From Hominicoprocola sp037419475 (GTDB lineage: Bacteria > Bacillota > Clostridia > Oscillospirales > Oscillospiraceae), in the NCBI GenBank assembly GCA_037419475.1, contig JAXYYF010000168.1:1-6033 (forward strand): DNA of 6,033 bases. The letters run 5' to 3'. The stretch's first letter is position 1; every line of letters begins with the position of its first letter. A program made the translations under genes and the position numbers. This document shows, piece by piece, positions 5,190 through 6,033 of the stretch. The notes under the pieces were generated by a model. The model did not search any database. It was not told where the DNA came from and worked only from the letters and a program-made list of their open reading frames with translations.

Positions 5190-6033
5190 GTGGACAAACG
5201 ATTGGAACGCATCCTGCCCCGCGTGCAGAAGCCTGCGCGCTATGTGGGCGGTGAATATAACACGGTGATGAAGGATCTCTCGCAGGTCGATACCCGCATT
5301 GCCTTCTGCTTTCCAGATACCTATGAGATCGGCATGTCGAACCTCGGTATGCGCATCCTCTACGGTATCATGAACAACATGGAGGGCGTGTGGTGCGAGC
5401 GTGTGTACGCGCCGTGGGGCGACATGGAGGAGGAGATGCGCAAGGCGGGGCTGCCGCTTTACGCGCTTGAGTCCGGCGACCCTATCCGTGATTTTGACAT
5501 CATCGCATTTTCCGTCGGTTATGAGATGGCGTTTCCGGCCATGCTCAACATGCTCGATCTGGCGGGCGTGCCGATCCACGCCTCCGAGCGCACGGAGCTC
5601 ACGCCGCTGGTCGTCGCCGGCGGCACGGCGATGTTCAACTGCGAGCCGATCGCCGATTTCATCGACATCGCCGAGATCGGAGAGGGCGAGGAGATGAATG
5701 TCGAGCTCATCGAGCTGCACCGGAAGGCGCGGCGCGAGGGCTGGACGAAGCAGGAGTTTCTTCAAAAGGCTGCGCAGCTCGACGGCATCTATGTCCCCAG
5801 CCTTTATGAGATCGACTACAACGACGACGGCACGGTGAAATCCATCACGCCGATCGGCGGCGCGCCGCACGTCGTCACCAAGCGCATCATGCGCGATATG
5901 GACAAGGCGTGGTATCCTGCAAAGACGATTGTGCCCTCCACAGAGATCGTGCAGGACCGCACGACGCTCGAGCTCTTCCGCGGCTGCATCCGCGGCTGCC
6001 GCTTCTGTCAGGCGGGCTATGTCTACCGCCCCG
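5190..6033 (+). CDS. TIGR03960 family B12-binding radical SAM protein, N-terminal part
   Basis: The visible 281 codons match the TIGR03960 family of B12-binding-type radical SAM proteins, whose reaction is not established. The opening block VQKPARYVGGEYN (12-24) and FPDTYEIGMSNLGMRILYGI (41-60) lead into a cobalamin-binding-like region to about 190, with GGTAMFNCEPIADF and IGEGEE. The radical SAM cluster CIRGCRFC (Cys266, Cys270, Cys273; CxxxCxxC) binds the 4Fe-4S cluster and is followed by QAGYVYRP at the window edge. The start is GTG 5190, with GAAGGAG (5176-5182) 7 bases upstream. It lies 37 bases after the M50 gene with no terminator between, so it is co-transcribed. In related Clostridia the next genes are often a DUF2344 protein, ribonuclease G and rplU, which cannot be seen here. 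Confidence 0.92.
   Translation, partial: MDKRLERILPRVQKPARYVGGEYNTVMKDLSQVDTRIAFCFPDTYEIGMSNLGMRILYGIMNNMEGVWCERVYAPWGDMEEEMRKAGLPLYALESGDPIRDFDIIAFSVGYEMAFPAMLNMLDLAGVPIHASERTELTPLVVAGGTAMFNCEPIADFIDIAEIGEGEEMNVELIELHRKARREGWTKQEFLQKAAQLDGIYVPSLYEIDYNDDGTVKSITPIGGAPHVVTKRIMRDMDKAWYPAKTIVPSTEIVQDRTTLELFRGCIRGCRFCQAGYVYRP

Noticed and set aside
5160..5870. A 236-residue minus-strand open frame across the radical SAM gene.
   Set aside because: It is a shadow frame of a GC-rich gene; the + strand has the family motifs throughout.

Overview
The window looks like chromosome from a fairly GC-rich, spore-lineage Firmicute, probably a gut-type Clostridia member (Oscillospiraceae/Ruminococcaceae-like). 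The basis is strong AGGAGG-type ribosome binding sites, near-consensus sigma-A promoters with 17-bp spacers, a SpoIVFA/SpoIVFB-like peptidase pair, and a TIGR03960-type radical SAM gene directly after that pair. The taxonomic placement is inference.

Left part (1-1832). The first ~200 bases are AT-richer than the rest. They hold a long imperfect hairpin, a near-perfect promoter pointing left out of the window, a possible tail of an upstream gene, and repeats upstream of a TraX-family membrane protein gene (204-959, +). A DUF1275/YoaK-family membrane protein gene (981-1658, -) converges on traX with a 21-bp gap. Its promoter faces the promoter of a patatin-like phospholipase gene across a 15-bp spacer.

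Middle part (1833-3625). The patatin-like serine hydrolase gene (1833-2693, +) ends in a strong rho-independent terminator. A single-domain (p)ppGpp synthetase of the RelQ/YjbM type (2862-3578, +) has its own likely promoter and a strong terminator. Each is therefore probably a single-gene transcription unit.

Right part (3626-6033). A compact + strand operon starts with a membrane-anchored M23/LytM-domain protein (3688-4542). Its stop overlaps the start of an M50 intramembrane metalloprotease (4532-5152). After 37 bases comes a B12-binding-type radical SAM protein cut by the window end (5190-6033). The M23+M50 pair matches the SpoIVFA/SpoIVFB signalling module of sporulating Firmicutes, and a sequence resembling a sigma-E promoter sits just upstream.

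No mobile element, CRISPR array, tRNA or rRNA was seen. Most of the window is ordinary core and accessory chromosome. The best candidates for a second look are the sigma-E-like promoter with the CBS-less M50 protein, the divergent promoter pair, and the structured left edge.
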